From assembly GCF_000189635.1 (NCBI RefSeq), contig NW_002476380.1:558001-622000 (forward strand): 64,000 nt of DNA. Reading direction: 5' to 3'. Position numbers and translations under genes: made by a program. The stretch is from Tetrahymena thermophila SB210 (lineage: Eukaryota; Ciliophora; Oligohymenophorea; Hymenostomatida; Tetrahymenidae). Shown here in pieces: positions 1 through 12,968 of the stretch; position 1 is the stretch's first letter; each line of letters starts with the position of its first letter. The notes below the pieces were generated by a model. The model was not told the DNA's origin and ran no database searches. It saw only the letters and a program-made list of their open reading frames with translations.

Positions 1-310
1 AGTTAATTAATTTTACTTACTGATTATTTCCATCATCATCATTTTTTCATTTTGATTTCAATTAAACATAAATTTAAAATTAATCAATAAAATTTACCAC
101 CTTCCTCCCCACCAACTCTTAAAGATTTATTCTACAGAAACTTTTCAAAATATACTTTACAAAATTTAGAAATCTTACACATAAATAAATATAAAATTCG
201 ATTTTTCATTAATTTTCAGCCATTAAAAATTCTAATTGAACAATTTAAAATAATCTAATTTCTTCTTCTCTTTCTTTTATTTGATAAAAGAATTTAAATT
301 ATTAACAAAG

Positions 311-1534
311 ACAATAAATCATCTTATTTAAATATAAAGGACCTTACCCTGAAAATTAAGAGCAAATTAAAATGCTTGCTTAATCTGGAGTTAAGGCTGT
401 TTTCAATCTTCAAACAGAACAAGACATGGAATATCATGGAACAAACTGGGAAAGTATTAAAAAGCTTTACTCTAGCAATGGAATTAAAGTCATTCATTAC
501 CCTGTTACTGATATGGACGTTCATGACATGGCTTACAAACTCCATGATGCAGTCGATAAATTCGCAATGGCCATCGAAAAATGGAACGTAAATTAATAAC
601 AATTATAAAATCATCAAATAATAATAAAATAAACAAATATATAAATCCCAAAAATAATAAAAGTAAGAAAGAAGACTTTTCTCTTTTTACTGAGTGGAAA
701 ATTTAAAAATTTTAATCCCCAAATTGCTTACCTTAATCTCTAAATTTAATTCTTTAAAATTTTTACTTAAGTATTTTGTATATTATCTAAAAGCACGTTT
801 ACATTCATTGCACATCAGGTATATACAGATCTCCTTAGGTTATTGTGGCATATTTGAATCTCTATCACGAAATAGATGTCAATAAAGCCATCTCACAAGT
901 TGAATCAAAAAGACCTATCACAAAGAAAAACAGAGATTATCTTCGTCAAGTGTATGCTATTAAAGGAGGATATGGAAAGATCATCAGATAAATAAACTGC
1001 CAAATACTTGAAGAAAGTAATAGAAAAAGCAAAAGTCCTTCAACTAACTAATTCTCTCCTTTACTCAAAATAGATCCAAAAGTCTCAAAGGTACATCATA
1101 ACCTCTAAAAGCTTTCTAAAGCCAGCTCTGTTCAAATTGAATCCAATGAGAAAATATGCTAACACAATTCTTCTAACAAATAAGTAGAACAAAATATCAA
1201 ATCGCATCATAATGTGCAGTAATAATATTTTAAATAATAACAAAAACAGTAAAACATCTTCCACTAGCAATATTAATAGTAAATGCTTTTATAACAGCAC
1301 TACTACTCACTCGAGGAAATACAAACCATCAGAAGAAAATATTTAAAGCAGTAATAGAAAGCATCACTCTCCTCCTTAAGTATCCACTTTTAAAATATAA
1401 ATAAAGAAAGCTAAGCATTAAGAGACATTAGCTTCTGGGATAAATAGCCCATCTAAAAAGAACTGTCAAGAAGAAGACACTCTTTAATAAATTCTTTTTA
1501 ATATGAAAGCAATTCTCCCTAAATATGGGCATGA
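311..1534 (+). CDS. Laforin/SEX4-like glucan dual-specificity phosphatase, 5' end uncertain
   Basis: This is a dual-specificity phosphatase of the laforin/SEX4/LSF type, enzymes that remove phosphate from glycogen- or starch-like glucans. Exons are about 311-587 and 794-1534, with a 206-nt phase-0 intron. The first exon gives GPYPENQEQIKMLAQSGVKA and then FNLQTEQDMEY, which match the start of the SEX4 phosphatase domain. The second begins HVYIHCTSGIYRSPQ, a complete C-X5-R signature with Cys, Gly and Arg present. The approximately 190-residue tail is rich in Gln, Ser and Lys and shows no carbohydrate-binding module. The only ATG in this frame inside the window is at 372, but conserved residues lie upstream of it, so one or more 5' exons probably lie beyond the left edge. 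Glucan specificity is inferred from similarity. Phosphatase family is confident; substrate is moderate. Confidence 0.85.
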
Positions 1535-1575
1535 ATAAATAGAAAAAGATCAAATTGACTCCACTCGTTAATGAG

Positions 1576-1604
1576 TAGTCAGTCAGTCAATCAATTAATC
1601 AGTC
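1576..1604. repeat. AGTC/AATC tetranucleotide tract
   Basis: Short imperfect tandem tetranucleotide tract, AGTC repeated and then decaying to AATC/AATT, just 3' of the phosphatase gene. Confidence 0.6.
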
Positions 1605-3112
1605 CTAGGTCTTTTATGAAAAAAAATAACAAAAATTTCAAATTTAATAACAAACATCTAATTATATTACAATCAATGTTGATTAAATCCCTATTACAAT
1701 CTAAAGGGAAAACATCAACAAAAAAAAACATTTTTAAATATATACAAATTAATTTAATAACTGAGGAATAAATTGCCTTAATAATAATAATCTTAACTAA
1801 AATAAAGTATTAATTATAACCAATAACATTTGAAAAATAAATATTAACCACTTTCTTATAAATAAATTAACTAGTTAATTTACTAATCACTGTAAAATAA
1901 TAAATTCAACCAGTCAATAAATCTTATTTAAAGTGAAAAAAATCAATAATAAATAACTCAAATAACTTAATTTATTATAAAAATTAATTTTCAATATCAT
2001 TAATTTCAGATTTTTCTTTTTCTCTGAGATTACAAATTTCAATTTAACTTTCTCAATCCCTACTACTACCATTTAAATAAATCATAATTAAAAAAAATAA
2101 ACCAAAACCAATAATAACTTAAAATCATAGTAATTAATTATTTATGTAAATGTATTAGCTAATATCATTTTGTAAAACTAACATTCTGAAATGACAAACA
2201 AATTATACCAACCATTCATCCACACTCTTTTAATCAGTCAATTAGCTACCTATTAACAAGAATAAAGTTGAATAGATATTCTTTCAAACCTAATAATTAA
2301 ACTAAATAGAAACTTCAATATCTTTGATGAATACATAGTCAATTAACTAACATATGTACGAACTCATTTCAAAAAAAAAAACAAATTTATTCCCTCTGGT
2401 GTATGCAATTTTCTTTCTATCAATCAACACAAACAAAAATAAAATAAATCTATACAAATATTATTATTAATTTATATATCTATTCCCTTATTCTATTGTT
2501 GAATTTATATTAAATTACATGTAATCTAACTTTAAGCTTAATCTTTCTACAGTCTCATTTTATTAAATCTGATTATATTTATTTATTTTATTAACGATTT
2601 TTCAAAAAAATAAAAACTTAAACTAAACCTGGATAAATAAAATAAAAAAAAACATTTAAAGAGCATCTTTTTTTAATGTTTTTAATTTAAAATAAATAAT
2701 TATATAACTTTTATAATTTATTTATTAAATCCTGTAAGATTAATAAAAAAACAATAAGTATTTTTTCATATTTTGAAATAAACAAAACAGTTATCTTTGA
2801 ACATATTAATTACATTTCTATATTAGACTTTATCAAATAAAATTTAAAGCCTGGTTAATTATAAAATATTACACAGCTGTTAAATGTGTTTTTGTTTTCT
2901 TCAGATCTAAATTATGATTAATTAATATTAATTTAAATGTTAACAACAATTATCTTCAATTGTAAAATAAAGTTTATAAAATTTATTAACTCAAATAAGA
3001 ATGGGTAGGATCAATAATTTTATTATTTATTTTTTTTTTAGATGATAATTTAAAAATAAATATCTTTCTAAACACAATTTTTTAGTTTTCTTAGGATTAT
3101 TTTGAATGAGAA

Positions 3113-3137
3113 AAAGCTGATTTTTTTGCTCAGCTTT
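3113..3137. other. Inverted repeat / hairpin in spacer
   Basis: AAAGCTGA, a nine-base T-rich loop, then TCAGCTTT form a perfect 8-bp stem. About 90 bp further on, 3224-3235 is a 12-bp palindrome, AATGAGCTCATT. The role of either is unknown, and chance is possible in 3.6 kb. Confidence 0.4.
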
Positions 3138-5126
3138 ATAATGAACTTGAAATTTTTTATAAAAATAGATTCATGTAAATATTAGAAATGAAATAATGTT
3201 TATTAAAATGGTAATAGAAGTATAATGAGCTCATTTTTTATTTGCTCTAAGATCCATAAATATCAAATTTGTTTTTATATTTAAAAAATATCGTGATATT
3301 TGTTTATTAATTAATATGTCATAAAATTTAAATAAAATTTTTTTCTGAAGTATTAATACAAGATAAATTCTATATAACAATTCACTTTTTTTTTAAAGTT
3401 GCTGCTAATTTATACTATTAATCCCATTTATCTATGTAAATATATTCAAATAAATAGTTTTATTAAATAAAATATTTATAAAGCTCTATGGGTTATGAAA
3501 GCCTGTATATTAATTTTTTAAATTCAAATATGCTATTTTTAAGCTTGGATCACAAAGAATAAGCAGCTAATTTCAAAGAAAAAATCTGAAAAAAGAGTTA
3601 TTTAAAATTATTTGTAATTATTGTAATAAGCAGCTTTTCTTATACAACTGACCATAACTTTATAAAAAAAATATAAATAAGTGGGGATGAAAATTTTACT
3701 TTATTCAAGATACAAAAAATCAGATTTAAACTTTATAAATGAAAGCTCAAATAAAAATTAATGTTAATTTTATTCATTTATGTAAAAATTTCAAAGGTTT
3801 ATTTAAAAATAGGTTTATTATATAAATAAATACTTAAAATACTTAAATATTGTAAAAATACTTATATTATTTATTCTAATTTTAACCTCTTTCAAAAAAA
3901 AAAAACTAGAAACATTTAGTCAAATAATCTTAAAAAGAAAGATAATTAATTAATTGTTGATTGTTGTGTCATAAAATTTAAAAAATTAATTTTTCTTATG
4001 TATTAAAAAATCATGATTTGTGTGATTAAAGTTCTGTCAGAAATAGAAAGTTAATTTAAAAATCATAGATACGTCAAATTTAATGATTTAACTCTTAATA
4101 TTTGATTTTACTTTTTTAAAATGTTTAAATGAACTCGAAAAGTTATATGAAAATAGATTTATAGATTGTATTAGTTATATATATCTTTAAATAAATTGAA
4201 ATAAAGTGTATTATTATTTTTTTTAGTTTTAGAAAAACAAGGATTTTCAAAATAATTTGAAGACTATAACAAGAATTAATACACAAAATAATATAATTTG
4301 TTTTATAATATGTTGTTAAATACAATAAATCTTCAAACTTTATTAAAATTAAAAAATAAATATACCAAATTTTAAAAATAAATATTATGAAAAATACTAA
4401 AAAAGTATTTTTAAATATTTAGTTGTTTTGAGATAAAGATAAATGAAAAGTGATAACTTGAATTGTAAAATTACAAATAAATTTTTAAAGTCACTTCTTT
4501 TTTAATTTAATTAGTTAGTGAAATCTGTCTGTTTTTCTTTAATTAAGTTGAGTATTTTTAAAAATTATTAAGTTATTAAAATATGAAATCCCAAATATTT
4601 ATTTTTCTTTATATTAATTGAAATCCTACATATTTTTTTAATTAAATATTTCTTTGGATTAGCAAAGGTATTGAAGCATTATAATTTAAAATCGATTTCT
4701 AAAACTTCTCCCGTTTAAATAAAGTTAATATACTAATTAAAATATAAAAAATTAATTTATTCTTTCACTCTTTAAAATTTTATTTCAAAATTTATTTTAG
4801 CTCAAACAGATTTTTCACACTAATTTAATTTTAAGAAAAAATATTTATGTTTGTTTTAAAAACTTTAATGTTCTAAAAATTAACTTTTATAAAAATATCA
4901 ATTTTTATCAAATTAATATGTCATTTTCAATTACTTAATTTTTATATTTCTTTAGCAAATCTTTAAATAACAATTAATTTTACAATTTTTAGGCAAGCAA
5001 AGTTATTTTAAAATATTATTAGAATTTCGATATTTCAATTTTTATTTTATTCTTAGATATTTTCTGATACACAAAAATTAGTTAATTATTTAATTTAATT
5101 TAAGTTAAATAAATTAGTTTTAAATA

Positions 5127-6166
5127 ATGGATTAGGAAAAGAAAATCATAAATTAGGATATTAAGTATGTTTAATTGAATAATGGCTATAAAATGCCACT
5201 CTTAGGTTTAGGTACTTAACCTTACGATATAGTAACTAGGGTTACCGTTGAAGAAATGACAACCCTCCTATCAAATGCTCTTGATTTTGGTTACAGAAAT
5301 TTCGATACCGCAAAATAATATAGAAATGAAGTAGAAATAGGATAAGCATTTTAAAATATATTTTAGCAAGGAAAATATAAAAGAGAAGATGTATTTATAA
5401 CTACTAAGCTATTTCCTTTTAAAATTGAAAAAAAAATAAAAGAAGTTGTCTAAAATTCTCTTGACTAGCTTTAAACTAGCTATATTGATCTATATTTGAT
5501 CTAATGGAGTTTTACTCCTGTTTTAACAAATTTTGATGGGTCTGTTGCAGTTAACCATAGACCTATTCATGAAGTCTGGAGGGAATTAGAAGAATGTGTA
5601 GAATTAGGAATGATTAGGAGTATTGGAGTTGCAAATTTTAATTGTCAGATGGTACTTGATTTGCTAAGTTATGCTAAAATAAAACCAGTTGTAAATTAGA
5701 TTGAGGTCACTCCATATCTTCCTTAAATTGACCTAATTAATTTCTTAAAAAGATGCAAGATTGAGACTGTTGCTATTTCACCTTTAGGTTTATTTTTATT
5801 GATGCAAGCATAAAATAGTTAAATAATTTATTTTTACTTAAAAATACTATCATAGGCAGAGCAGGTTGTTTTGAAAATACCCCCGAAGGAATGAAAATTA
5901 AATTGTTAGAAGAAGATATTTTTAAATAAATTGCTTAGAAGCATAAAAAAAGTGTAGTTCAAGTAATATTAAGATGTCTAGTTTAAAGAGAAATAATGAT
6001 GATACCAAAGACAGCAAAGTTAGATAGGTTAAAGGAAAATAGTGAAATATTTGATTTCGAGTTAACAGAAGAAGATATGAAATAAATTTATTCATTAGAA
6101 AATGGAACTAGAGCTATTAATTTAAAGCACTCATAATGGTTTGGGTATGTACCTATATTTGATTGA
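5127..6166 (+). CDS. Aldo/keto reductase with substituted catalytic His
   Basis: A 323-residue single-domain aldo/keto reductase, a cytosolic NAD(P)H-dependent carbonyl reductase of the TIM-barrel AKR superfamily. Exons are 5127-5787 and 5856-6166, with a 68-nt phase-1 intron that restores SPLGRAGCFENTPEG. AKR landmarks are MPLLGLGT near the start, GYRNFDTAKQYRNE with catalytic Asp60 and Tyr65, ITTKLF with Lys94, ELGMIRSIGVANFN, PVVNQIEVTPYLPQ and, near the end, MIPKTAKLDRLKENSE for the cofactor. The fourth catalytic residue, normally His in DLYLIHWP, is Gln126 and is encoded by TAA. Length and order are typical of the family. ATG 5127 fits the usual N-terminal start. The gene converges on the histidine kinase gene 1 kb downstream. 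Family is certain; substrate is unknown. Confidence 0.93.
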
Positions 6167-7193
6167 ATAGTTTATTAAAATAAAAATAATATAAAAGTAA
6201 GCTGATTAAATTGTTTATATTGTATGTGAATTTGTTTGATGTAGATAGATTATTGATTAAAAAATGATAATATTTAAGTTAAAAAAATATTAAAAAAACA
6301 CTAAAAATAAATAAAATCTCATTTTAAATTTAAGAAATTCAAAAATATTGATCAAACAACCAACAATATTTTGAATGATGCTTCAAATTTGTTTGTAAAA
6401 ATTGTTGAAGATGATAATGAAATAAATATTTTGCTAAATTATTTAAGAAAGTACTTGATTGTACAGATTTAATATTATTTAAAACTATTATTTTATGAAT
6501 TACAACATAGTTTAATTAATAATTGAGTTAATAATACAATTAATTTAGATTTGAATATAAAGTTATTATTTTCGTAAATATTATGATAATGTATTAATTT
6601 TAGATATTTTTTTACAATTTTTTGAAAAAAATCAAATTTATCGAAGCATAAATTTGCTTGAAACTAAATTTTGAGCTTTGCAAGCAAGAAAAGTATTTTT
6701 TTATAATAAGAATTAGAGAGTAAAAGTTTTATACTAGAAATAGAAATTTTATAAAAATAAATTTTACTCTACACATTAATAATTTAACTTTTTGTTAATT
6801 AGTTTAACCAATAAACAAAATAAAATCCTATTAGATAATGGTGATTGATTATAAGAATTTACTTATCAACTTACTTACTTACTCACTCCAACTATTAAAT
6901 AAAATATAAACTTTGTTCAAAGATGATATTTTGCTATATTTCTTTAAAAATAATTGAAATAAAATATTTTTCATGAAGAATATGATATTTTACAAATATT
7001 TTTTACATAAAAAGATTTTTTTAAAATAAATTTTATGATATCGATTAGTTGTTAAAGATTTAACTGATATTTAATGAAGTATTTATTACTAATGATCAAA
7101 ATAAAAAGGTATCAATTAGATAAGAGTGAGTGGTTTTGTAAGATTTTAGGAATTAGCTTATTATTTTGCTTATTAACTTTTAAATTGGTCAAA
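6167..7193. other. Intergenic spacer between convergent genes
   Basis: An AT-rich 1.0 kb stretch between the 3' ends of the reductase (+) and the histidine kinase (-). No coding signal or structured element is recognised. Confidence 0.6.
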
Positions 7194-10100
7194 TCATATC
7201 TAAATTTAGTTTAAAGATGGTATTTTATTATATTTCTTTAGGCACAATTGAAGATTTTCTAAAGAAAGAGGATGAAAGAATAATGCCAAAGCTCCTACCT
7301 GTTCAGCCATATTAAGATATTCTTAGTTGATTTCTTTCGAAACTAATATGACTGGTATATTTTAACTGTTTGGTAATTAAGAAATATATTTTTTCATTTT
7401 TCTTACATCTAAAAACGAGTCTCCAGATTTTGTATTGATACTCATGATAATCAATTTATAATTAAAATCTGGGTTAGAATATTGAAAGGCATCATTATCA
7501 GCATCAATTATTCTTTACAAAGCTATTTTACTATTTTCTGCTATATGTATTTCAATTTCTTTTACTTTTGTTTGGAGTAAATCTATTAGCGTGTTAATAT
7601 CTTCTTATTCATCATTTATGATTAGTATACGAGAATAATTTAAAAATCTTTTAAGATCTTCAAGGAAATCCATTTCAAATGTGTCAGCAGTACTCCTGAT
7701 TTTAGATAAAGTATTTGTAGTCTCTATATCATATTTTGATTTTAATTTATAATCCTTATGAATATAATGTACTTGCTAATCGTTATCAAAATCTCTTTTT
7801 TCTCCTATCTCTTCAGTCAAAAGACAAGCAGACTCAAATATTCCTTATGGCTATTGGTTCTATTAAAAATTTGGATAAAAAATTTACGATTATTAGTTAA
7901 GCATTAGCTGTAAGGAAGGTTAATGGTTTCTTATTTAGAATGTTTAAATTTGTCCTTAAGATGGTATAAATTATTCATGATTAATATTTTAGTTTCCGCT
8001 GCCTTATTTTTATATTTACTAGCCAATATTTTTTTGAATCTAATTATTTTATGTATTCTTTTTTTAAAATTGAATGCCTTGTCCATAATTTTAAGGATCA
8101 ATACCATTATAAGTGTAAGCTTGATTCTTTTTTACAATTTAAGAAGCAGAATGATCAATTTTAGACTGTGATCTTCTATATTGATCTAAAAATGCTTAGT
8201 TATTTTCTCTATTGAAGGAAATGAAATTAGTTCTACTATCGATCTATTTGAATATCTATGAGTAGTTAGAATATATTTTAAATCTTATTTCAACGTTACC
8301 ATCATCTTATTTAACAAAAAAATGAGAAGGTCCTATTCTCTCAACTAAACCCTAGCATAGTAGTAACTAAAGATTTTTACCTAAAAAATTAATTTAAAAG
8401 GGATTAATTTAATTGTTAAGGTTAGAACTAAAAATTTTAAATTAAATGATCTGATTTAGGAATTATATAATAAATTCATCTGTAAGCTTATACAAGGACC
8501 AAATTAAGAATAATAAATATATGAGAAAAAAATAAACAAATAAATAAATACCTGAAGTAAAGTCATCATATTTATTATCAAAGATTTAGAAACTTGATCT
8601 CAGCTATTGAATAATTTCCTTAGGCAAGAATGATTCTGTATGCTAAATGATAAATTCTATCGTTTCTTTCTTAGTATCATAATAACTCATATATATTTTT
8701 ATATTTCCTTCAGTGGTATATTTAAGTGATAAAGAAATAAGGTTAACAATAATCTATTTTAATCTTAAAAAATCAGAATTAATTTTTTCAGATTGATCAA
8801 TCAAGCTGCAGAATTCAAAATTGATGCATCTTTCTTTCATCTATTCTTCGAAAATCAATGATATATCGCTTTGTAACTAATTCACAGTAAACCAATTTTT
8901 TTTAATATCAAGTTATGAATTTACTAACCTGAAATAGTCTATAATATCATTCACAATGAAGTAAACTTGCATAGAATTTTATTTGGCAACATATGTAGCA
9001 TGATCATGATCAATTCCTTAGTCATTTAATGCATCTTTTATAAAATAATTTATATTAAGCAAACAACAAGCTATGTCAAGAAAAATAAAAATATTTTAAC
9101 AAATTTAATTTAAAACAAGCAAAACTTTTTCTTGAATTCTATTTGTATTTTTCAATGATGAAAATACATTTATTTAATAATTTAATGAGTTTTTAATAAG
9201 AAAATATTTTTAAATGATATTTTGTATTGTAAGCTTGAAAAAAATTATTTTAGTGCACTTGTTGATTATCCTAATGACAATTACCCAGTAAGCAATAAAG
9301 TAGATTAATATCTCACTGAAAAGAATAAATTTAGGGAAAATATTAAATGTGTATTTTAATTTTTTCTCTATTTAGAAAAATTTCAAAATATAAAATAGAA
9401 AGTATAAAGTAAAGAGTTGTTAAGATAAGATAAGATAATTAATGTATGTATGTATGTTCTAGTTCTAACTCAAAAAAATTTTTTATTTGAAATCTTACTA
9501 TAACTAAATTTATTTTACATTATGACTTTTCACATTTTAATTTTTTATCATTTCTCTTAAAAATAATTATCTAATATTAATTGTTAGCAGGATTAAAATT
9601 TTTACACAAATTATAAAAATAAACGCCATTTTTATGGTAAAATTCACCTTTTTATTTCTTAATTTGTTTATCCTTCCTACGAATATATAAAAATGTTATG
9701 CGCTTTTTTGGATGTAATTTCAATCTTAAAGATTCTTTAATCAAATTAAGGTATAAATAAATAAATACACTCATGTAAGTTGGCTTTTCTAAAATTCTTA
9801 TAAAAAAGAGTTTATAGATAAAATTTTGTACATAACGGACTTACTTATTTATAGTACCAGTAAAGAGTATAAAAATAAATTATCTCTATTTAAAAATGAA
9901 AAATTAATTTTATTTTACCAATGCAATTCATGAGCTTGCTCAGGGGAGGATTTATTTCATGCACCAAAGATTAAATCAGCTTCTCTTTTTATATTTCCCT
10001 ATACCTCTATTAGAAATATTTTTACTACTCAGTAATATCTTTCATTACTCCAATAATAGACGGGACTCCTTTAAATACACCTTCGTAAAGGTGTATATTG

Positions 10101-11713
10101 TAATATTTTATTTAATATCCAAAACCATTGTTTACTTGTCTTTCGCAATTTTCAAATGAAATAATTTCGCTAACTTCAAAAAAATCTGATTCTTCACCCA
10201 ATTCATCAAGAAAATACAAATTCGAATTTTAGCATTTCTTTTGTATTTTATTTTACTGGATTTTTTTCTAAATAAATTCAGTTAATGTGGATTTATAAAA
10301 TTTTTTTGGATTTTTATAATCATGTTCTTGAAGGCGACTACTGCTTGCTATTTAATTAGAACTGTTAGATTAATTATTTATACCCTTGCCATAAAAAAAC
10401 TACATATTATTCATCTACTTATGCTTATCTTAATTTTATTATTGCAACTCTTAAGAGAATTATAACTCTATAGCCTACTCAATTGGTATATATACAGTAA
10501 TTCTTTACATTTCTTACAAAAAGTAGTCAGTTTGATTAACTTTTTAATAAAATTCTTTTTGACAGGCTAAATTTTAAAATTTTAATGGGAGAGAATCATA
10601 TTCATCTGATGATATTTTTCTAGAGTCTAAATTACTTTGAGAAAATTTATTATATCTGGATTAGTTATTATCCATAATACCAACTATTTTTTCACTTCTC
10701 AAAGCTCCCTAAACATCACTTCCTATTTCTTCTGGGTGTTAAAATTGCAAATTTAGTTTATTTTTAAAAGAATTTTAAAAGAACTTCTTTTCTGATCTTT
10801 CAGACTCGAAATCAAAGTTTCTACTTATTTAAGAGGGTATACCTGGTATTTCTTAATTTCTTTACTGAGCCTATAACATATCAACGCTGAAACCTTTGAT
10901 CTATTTATTATTAGAAAAATCTTAAATTTAATCATGCCTTCTTTTCTGGTCTTTCTCCTCTTTTTCTATTATTTCTTGATTGAAATTTTTAACATTTAAC
11001 TTATCTATACTAGGCCTTTATTTAGCATTTGATATGGAGCCTTATAATCGCTGCGTAATATTTATTACAAACACAGGGTCTTAATAGCTTGTATCAAGAA
11101 ACTTTTCCCAATTTACCAAACTTTTACTTTTTTACTATAATATAAGGAACTATATTCGACTTTCTTTTTCTTGTTTGTATAAATTTAAAGTATATCCTAA
11201 CAAAATTAAGCCTGTTATCACATATGCTATTATCTCTAAATCATAAAATATATTTAAAAGAATAGCATTTACTATTATAAATATTATTTTTATAGTCCAT
11301 TAAGAGGTAAAAAAGCAGTTAACTAATAATTAAAGTAATCCACCAATAAAATACAAATCTTATTTATAATTACCAGTGATGCTTTCACTATATTATGATG
11401 TGGACAGAAGTATTAACGTAACTAACACAGATCCTGACGATATAATAAATACAGCTTGATTTAAGTAAAAGCGGTACTAGCTTAGCGCTGCCTAGAGCAC
11501 AGTAGAAATCAAATTCAAAATAGCTAATGGTATAATTGAGTAGCTGAAATTTGAAGCTATGAAAAGTATACCACAAATAATAAGTTAAATTATAAACGAT
11601 ATGAGTAGTTGTAAATGTCCATGAGAATATTTTTTTTATTAGTAGTGCTCAAAACTATCTTGTAGTTCTTTTGTCTGAAATTACAGTGTGAATAAATTTA
11701 ATGGATTGCCCAT
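7194..11713 (-). CDS. Membrane hybrid histidine kinase, probably catalytically inactive
   Basis: A 1,199-residue hybrid sensor histidine kinase. Exons on the minus strand are 11713-9919, 9070-8552 and 8479-7194 (introns 848 and 72 nt, both phase 1), summing exactly to 3,600 nt. Order: ATG 11713 gives MGNPLNLFTL; then about six membrane segments to about residue 220; a PAS-like sensor region ending GVMKDITEQQ; an H-box LVHEINPPLSKLM with His585; a HATPase-like fold; an Asn/Gln-rich linker; and a C-terminal receiver from about residue 1054. The kinase core is eroded. The N-box reads NLISLSLKYT and lacks the Mg-binding Asn, the D-x-G-x-G motif reads QHTESFL, and the G2 box reads GKNLQLLLCQG. The receiver has Ser at about 1118 for the phospho-acceptor Asp and FFHP where Lys-Pro is usual. 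The frame is otherwise intact, so this looks like a maintained pseudokinase/pseudoreceiver. The gene is divergent from the UNC93-like gene. Confidence 0.88.
9421..9456. repeat. Short tandem tracts (AAGAT)n and (TGTA)n
   Basis: AAGAT units at about 9421-9437 followed by TGTA units at 9443-9456, lying inside the 848-nt first intron of the histidine kinase gene. Confidence 0.6.
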
Positions 11714-12968
11714 TTTTTGTATATCTGTTTTTGAATTAAATTCTTATATTTTAGTACACTTTAAAGATTTATTTTTTTTTTCTGCTTATTATTATTTTAA
11801 GAGTATGCGAATATTAATTAATTAGTTAGTTAGTATATTTATTTTTATGGAATTTTAATTACAGGTCTAACAATTAATTAATCATTTGCTAAGATTATAA
11901 ATCATTAAAATAACATCATTAAAATAATTAGAAAGAAATTTTCATAAATCTGACTCAATAGTTAGACTAGTTAGTGCTAGATAGAATTTTAATTGATTTC
12001 TTAGATTATTTTATCTATTTTTTAGTATTCACTCTTACATAGTATTTTTAAAAAACAATATTTTTACTTTTGTAGGATATTTTAATCTTACTTTACATTA
12101 ATTATTATTTATTATTTTACATTTATTTAATCATAATCTTACTCCTGTAAATTTCTGATGTCCCTCAATATTTTTAGATTATTTATTCAGAGGGAGTAAA
12201 TTATTAATTCTTTTGCGAAATCTCCTTTTTAAAATTAAGAATTTTTAAAAATATCTTCTTATCGTCTCCATTTTAAAGTAAATTTTCTAGGATGTACTCA
12301 AATTAATAATTTTTAACAGTAAAGTTTTAATCAAGTTCTTTATTATACTTCAATAACAATCTCGATAAATTCAACTGCTAAGTACGATTTAAATTTTATT
12401 TTTTTTCTTAATTCATAGAAAAAATACAATTTGAAATAATTATGAAACAAATAATGCTAAATTTAGAGCTTTAAAACAATTAAAATTTAAAGATTTTCTA
12501 ATTGAATAAAAATAGCTAAATTTAACAATAAAATTTTTTTATTTTTATTTTATTTTATGATTTTAGTCAATTTTAATAAAAAGAAATATTTTCCAAAAAA
12601 TCATAATAAGATTTCTTTAACTTATTTATTTTTCTATTCTAAATTTAGAAAGTAATATTTTTTATCAAAAATAATATTTTTTTAAATTAATTTAAAATAA
12701 AATATTTACTCCCTATTTAATAAATAAATTAAAACAAAAAAATAAATAAATTGTATAAATTATATTTTTCAATTAACGTTTTACTGATTTTTGATTTTAA
12801 TTAAAAACGATTATTTCTTGATGACAACTTAAATCTTTAAAGATATTTTTAGTAATAATTAGTTATCTATTTATTTAATTAATTTTAAAAATATCATCAA
12901 AATTTGATTAACTATCACCAATTAGCATTATAAAAAAAGCTTAATATTTATTAATCTAGTTTAGAAAA
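11714..12968. other. Divergent intergenic region
   Basis: A 1.26 kb AT-rich region between the starts of the histidine kinase (-) and the UNC93-like gene (+). It must hold both promoters, but no recognisable element stands out. Confidence 0.55.

Larger units (their letters stand above)
1535..5126. other. AT-rich intergenic spacer, 3.6 kb
   Basis: I find no gene here. Frames are long only because a single stop codon is used, and their translations are Lys/Asn/Ile/Phe/Tyr-rich noise. The spacer holds an (AGTC)n tract near 1576-1604, a hairpin at 3113-3137 and a short perfect palindrome at 3224-3235. Confidence 0.6.

Noticed and set aside
1571-1771. 66-codon plus-strand frame after the glucan phosphatase
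   Set aside because: Its sequence is low-complexity spacer. Under this genome's code it does not stop at 1771 but drifts into AT-rich noise.
9640-9830. Extra exon in the first intron of the histidine kinase
   Set aside because: The segment is open, but joining 9919 directly to 9070 restores the normal spacing from the H-box to the second dimerisation helix, and no splice pair fits better.
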